Source: Serpula lacrymans var. lacrymans S7.9 (taxonomy: Eukaryota; Basidiomycota; Agaricomycetes; Boletales; Serpulaceae). Taken from it: DNA of 64,000 nt. The stretch lies in assembly GCF_000218685.1 (NCBI RefSeq), contig NW_006763290.1, positions 5,668,908-5,732,907 on the forward strand, in the 5' to 3' direction. Positions 60,835 to 64,000 of this stretch are shown here, one piece after another. The notes below the pieces were generated by a model that made no database searches, had not been told where the DNA came from, and worked only from the letters and a program-made list of their open reading frames with translations. A program made the translations under genes and the position numbers. Within the stretch, counting starts at the first letter, position 1. Each line of letters opens with the position of its first letter.

Positions 60835-60889
60835 CAGTTCCTTTATTGTCAGTTAGGCATTCTAAAAAATATGTGTCCATAAAAATAAT

Positions 60890-61464
60890 TCAAAAATCAA
60901 AAATAATCACACTGTAAATGAATGTTCTGCTGAAAAAAAAGAAACTGGAGCCACCAGTCCACCACCTAGTCCAAATCCGACACTTCCATGGCTTTACCAA
61001 TGGACTGGTTGTGTTGGACCACCTGGTCAAACGAGGGAGGGAGAGGAGTAGTCCCAATTTGGAACAAGTGAGTCCCAGGCAGTGTGTGGTAGGTGTAGCT
61101 GTAGCGAAGACGATGGACAAAAGATAAGTGTACCCAAGTGAATGGGACAGCGATGAACATGGGTGACGCAAGGGGATGAACCTTCTCCAGCTCAAAAACT
61201 ACCCACCCACGCTCCAACCAGGCAAGTCGAGCGACCGAGGTTTTGATAGTATATGATGGTAGATCAATGTCATAAAGATGGACCTGTTGCCCTATTTGAA
61301 CCGGCTGCTAGGGCTTTGCTGATATCAGCAGTGGCACATGGTAGTCAACGGATCGGCGATGGAAGCGGATAAGAAGTGGTGACATCAGAAATGGTGGGGG
61401 GGGCAAAGAAGATGAGGAGGAGGAGGCTGGAGGTGATGAGGAGGTGAACTAAAATGGGGATCCA
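60890..61464 (-). mobile_element. Second copy of the 54.3-kb transposon segment
   Basis: On the - strand 61464-61208 matches 54293-54552 (shared coding-like text VQIGQQVHL, DIDLP, WLERG). The frame continues as WVVFELEKVHPLASPMFIAV, FVHRLRYSYTYHTLPGTHLF to MEVSDLD, longer than in the first copy. An in-frame TAG lies at AKP before VQIGQQ. The copia B LTR begins 5 bp upstream, suggesting that copia B inserted into this element. Confidence 0.6.
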
Positions 61465-61469
61465 GAAAT

Positions 61470-61811
61470 TAATAAAACTAAGTGAAACTCAGCCGCTGCT
61501 TGAGAGGCTATAGAAACAACTGTATTATTTACCTAAGTGAAACTACAATAGGTGTTAGTTTAAGGTAATCTCTAATAAATGTAATGTAACATACCTCAGC
61601 CGCTGCCCAAGAGGCTATAGAAACGACTGAGGTATTCCTATACTAAACCCCCTACTACTTATAGTCGGAGGTGCTACTCGCTACAGTATAATGACTCCTA
61701 GAAGTACAATTGTGCTCCTAGGAGAACAATGGTTACTCCATGGAGTGGTGGCTATGCTCCATGGAGAACAATGGCTGCTTTGGCAGAGACCGGGTTTATC
61801 CGGTTTTGTCA
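61470..61811 (-). repeat. 3' LTR of copia B (342 bp)
   Basis: Same ends and length as the solo LTR at 58171-58512. On the - strand it directly follows a purine-rich stretch (GAGTGGGAG) and the RNase H stop region. The flank GAAAT (61465-61469) is the expected target duplication; its partner lies beyond the window. Confidence 0.9.
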
Positions 61812-64000
61812 CTCCCACTCGAGTGCAACCATAGTCCCATAGCTTTAGAGAATTTCCAGTGTTTTTCATGAGTGAGGGGTTTAGTGAGAATGTCTGCAAC
61901 CATATCTCCTGTAGGAACGTATCTGATTACTGTCTCTCCCTTTGATACTAAGTCATCTTGGATGAAATGATATTTGCGTTGAATATGTTTTGTGCGAGCA
62001 CGGAACTGTGGATCTCGTGTAAGAATGATAGCTGCTTGATTTTCACAGTGCAATGTTGTAGATCCATTTTGAGCATGTCCAATTTCTTCAAAAAATGTCC
62101 AAAGCCATGCAAGGTGTTGTCCAGCATTGCTCAATCCAATGTACTCTGACTCCGTGGAGGATAAAGCGACCATGCTTTGTCTTTTGCTTGTCCAGGAGAT
62201 TGCTCCTCGGATGGTGATAAAGACAAACCCTGATGTTGATCAAGACATGTCTGGGTCTCCAGACCAATCTGCATCTGAATATCCATAGAAATCCATGTCC
62301 CTGGTTGCTTTCAGATATTGGAGGACACATTTTGCAGCTTCCAAGTGATGGCTCCTTGGAGCTGAGCTATGCCTGCTTAGTATTCCAACAACGTAGGCAA
62401 TGTCTGGGCGGGTTCCGAGCATGGCATACATGAGGGAGCCTACAATTGAGAGGTATGACACTTGACGCCCTTCAATATGCATCTCATGTTGCACAATATC
62501 TTCCCCTGGAGCATTTGCAAGGAGTTTTGATCCATGGGCCATTGGTGTCCATACTGGTTTGCAGTTCTTCATTCCAGTACGCTCCAGGACTGTGTCAATG
62601 TATTGGCGTTGCAATAGGGATATTGTTTTGTTTGAATGATCATGTTGGATTTCTATTCCGAGGATGTATTTTGCTTCTCCAAGGTCCCGCATTTTGAATA
62701 TGGATTCGAGTTTGGCTTTTGTGATATCCATGAATTTTTGGGATGAAGCTCCTAGGAGGAGGTCATCTACATAGACAACAACAAAGCATATTTGTTTGTT
62801 GTCCTGGAATACATAGAGACATGCTTCTGCATTTAGTCTTGTGAAACCGAGCTCCTGGAGCTTGTGATCAAAAGTTTTGTTCCATGTACGACCAGCTTGT
62901 TTTAACCCGTAGATGGATTTCTTCAATCTCCAGCAGTATCCAGGTTGGATAGGAACACCCCCTGGAGAAAGCATGTACAGTTGTACTTTGCTGCCAGGGC
63001 TAGAATAATCCGGATTGACTCTAAGTTTGCAACCGGAGCAAAAGCCTCCTGGTAATCAATCCCCTCCCTTTGAGTAAAACCTCGTGCAACAATCCGGAGT
63101 TTGTATCTCTCAATGTTTCCGTTTTGATCAAACTTGATCTGGAACACAGGTTTTGATGTGATGGGTTTTACTCCCTTTGGAAGTAGAACAGTGTCATATA
63201 CTGCATTAGTATTGAGACTTAGGAGTTCCTCCTCCAAGGCAGACTTCCATAATTCTCCATCCGGACGTGATAAGGCTTCCTTTAGTGTCCTTGGAAGGTC
63301 TGTGTTAGATGGACCGGTACTTGCTATTCCAGCAAAGAATGTCTCCTCTGTATCAGATGTTTCTTCATGAACCTCAGGAGTGTTAGGTTTCTCCATGGAG
63401 TTGTCATGCTGCTCTTTTTGAGACTGTTCCTCATCTAGAGTCCTTTGATAATCTCGGTTTTTGTCTGCAGGATGGGTCTGGCAACTGCTTCTGTGTACTC
63501 CTAGGACTTCAGCAGGCATGACTGCTCTATTAGGAACTTGTGCAGGTACTCCAGGGAGTAAACACATTTGTGTATTTGTTGCCCCACTCACTCCTGAAGG
63601 TGTTGAATCACTCCTCGGAGGTGTTGTATGCCTTCCAGAAGCTGATCCAATGGACAGGCTGTTTAGCTGTATTCGGACTTTTTCCACATCAGCTGGCTGT
63701 ATGTTGAGGGGCTGTCCTCCCACTGACTGTAACTCTACTTTGGCTTTCTGTTCTGAAGATGGCCAGTGTTCAGGTCTTGGTTGTAGAGACTGTTGTGGAG
63801 GGTGTCTTAGCTGATCAGGTGCTCCCACTGCTCTCGGAACGTCTCCACGGAGGTATTGCCCCACTGCTCTTGGAACATCTCCTTGGAGATGTGGTTCCAT
63901 TTGCAATTCATTTGGATCTTGGATCCGAGGGTCAGGATCATCCTCCTCCAATGTTTTTTGGTCTGGATAGTGAGCATTCTCTGGAATGAGTCCCTCCCAC
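61812..64000 (-). pseudogene. Copia B polyprotein: linker, reverse transcriptase, RNase H
   Basis: On the - strand: a disordered integrase-RT linker (64000-63300) with a duplicated GDVPRAVG unit; RT start ELLSLNTNAVYDTVLLPKGV, RYKLRIVARGFTQREGIDYQ, EAFAPVANLESIRIILALAA. After KYN (about 62985) the frame shifts and about 25 residues are gone, including the D-V-x-T-A-(Y/F)-L block with the first catalytic Asp. It resumes LYMLSPGGVPIQPGY, CFVVVYVDDLLLGASSQKFM (YVDD intact), LGEAKYILGIEIQHDHSNKT. TGA at 62240-62242 follows DPDMS where CGA is expected. RNase H then reads ALSSTESEYIGLSNAGQHLA, ENQAAIILTRDPQFRARTKH, DILTKPLTHEKHWKFSKAM. Confidence 0.88.

Larger units (their letters stand above)
61470..64000 (-). 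mobile_element. Ty1/copia retrotransposon B, 3' part
   Basis: Element continuing past the window edge: pol region (64000-61812) then 3' LTR. Two disabling changes are visible, a deletion in RT and a stop before RNase H. It is the source family of the solo LTRs at 51254 and 58171. It is strongly enriched in CTCC-NN-GGAG palindromes. Confidence 0.9.

Noticed and set aside
61205..61464. Independent host gene on the - strand at 60.9-61.4 kb
   Set aside because: Its upstream part recurs at 54.3 kb within transposon sequence and contains an in-frame stop, so it is treated as transposon-derived.

Overview
The window is a piece of a nuclear genome from a basidiomycete fungus, most likely an Agaricomycete. 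Genes are packed on both strands and cut by many introns of about 50-70 bp (GT-AG, CTAAY-type branch sites). The gene repertoire (NACHT-WD40 NLR, MYND-finger and F-box families, Ser-rich single-pass receptors) and the transposons (Plavaka-like CACTA, Ty1/copia, Ty3/gypsy) are typical of mushrooms. Gene models were built by eye by joining exons through splice sites and conserved protein motifs; nothing was searched or aligned by computer.

Gene-rich part, about 0.2-47.8 kb: C2-NACHT-WD40 NLR (+, 231-4754); secreted fasciclin protein (-, 5368-6147); NDUFS2, the complex I 49-kDa subunit (-, 6381-8547); MRH-domain membrane protein (+, 8770-10042), divergent from NDUFS2 over 222 bp; UTP14 of the SSU processome (+, 10369-13960); Nramp metal transporter (-, 14258-16490); an unrecognised 11-exon Ser/Pro-rich protein (-, 17335-19389); amidohydrolase (-, 20757-22512); Ser-rich disordered protein (-, 22963-24775); F-box protein (-, 25738-28056); a 4.3-kb stretch without genes; Pumilio/PUF protein (+, 32316-35025); broken serine carboxypeptidase (+, 35860-37741); small coiled-coil protein (-, 38247-39119); two tandem MYND-finger paralogues (+, 39946-41613 and 42616-44305); a decayed and an intact copy of a Cys-rich ectodomain/Ser-stalk/TM family (+, 44716-45394 and 46270-47778).

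Transposon-rich part, about 48-64 kb: a decayed gypsy gag-protease fragment, a solo LTR with 5-bp target duplication, a 2.6-kb element made of two 605-bp inverted arms around a 1.36-kb loop, a Plavaka transposase cut by another solo LTR, a copia element cut by a solo LTR, a further TG..CA LTR, and a second copia element whose 3' LTR is the parent of two of the solo LTRs. Both copia reading frames carry CGA-to-TGA type stops.

The housekeeping genes are unrelated to each other and do not form a cluster. The most unusual observations are (i) extremely small exons fixed by protein conservation, including a 2-nt exon and a 10-nt exon in NDUFS2 and 10-nt exons in the amidohydrolase and PUF genes, and (ii) a palindromic motif CTCC-NN-GGAG that recurs at least 11 times in 2.5 kb of one copia element, in all three codon phases.
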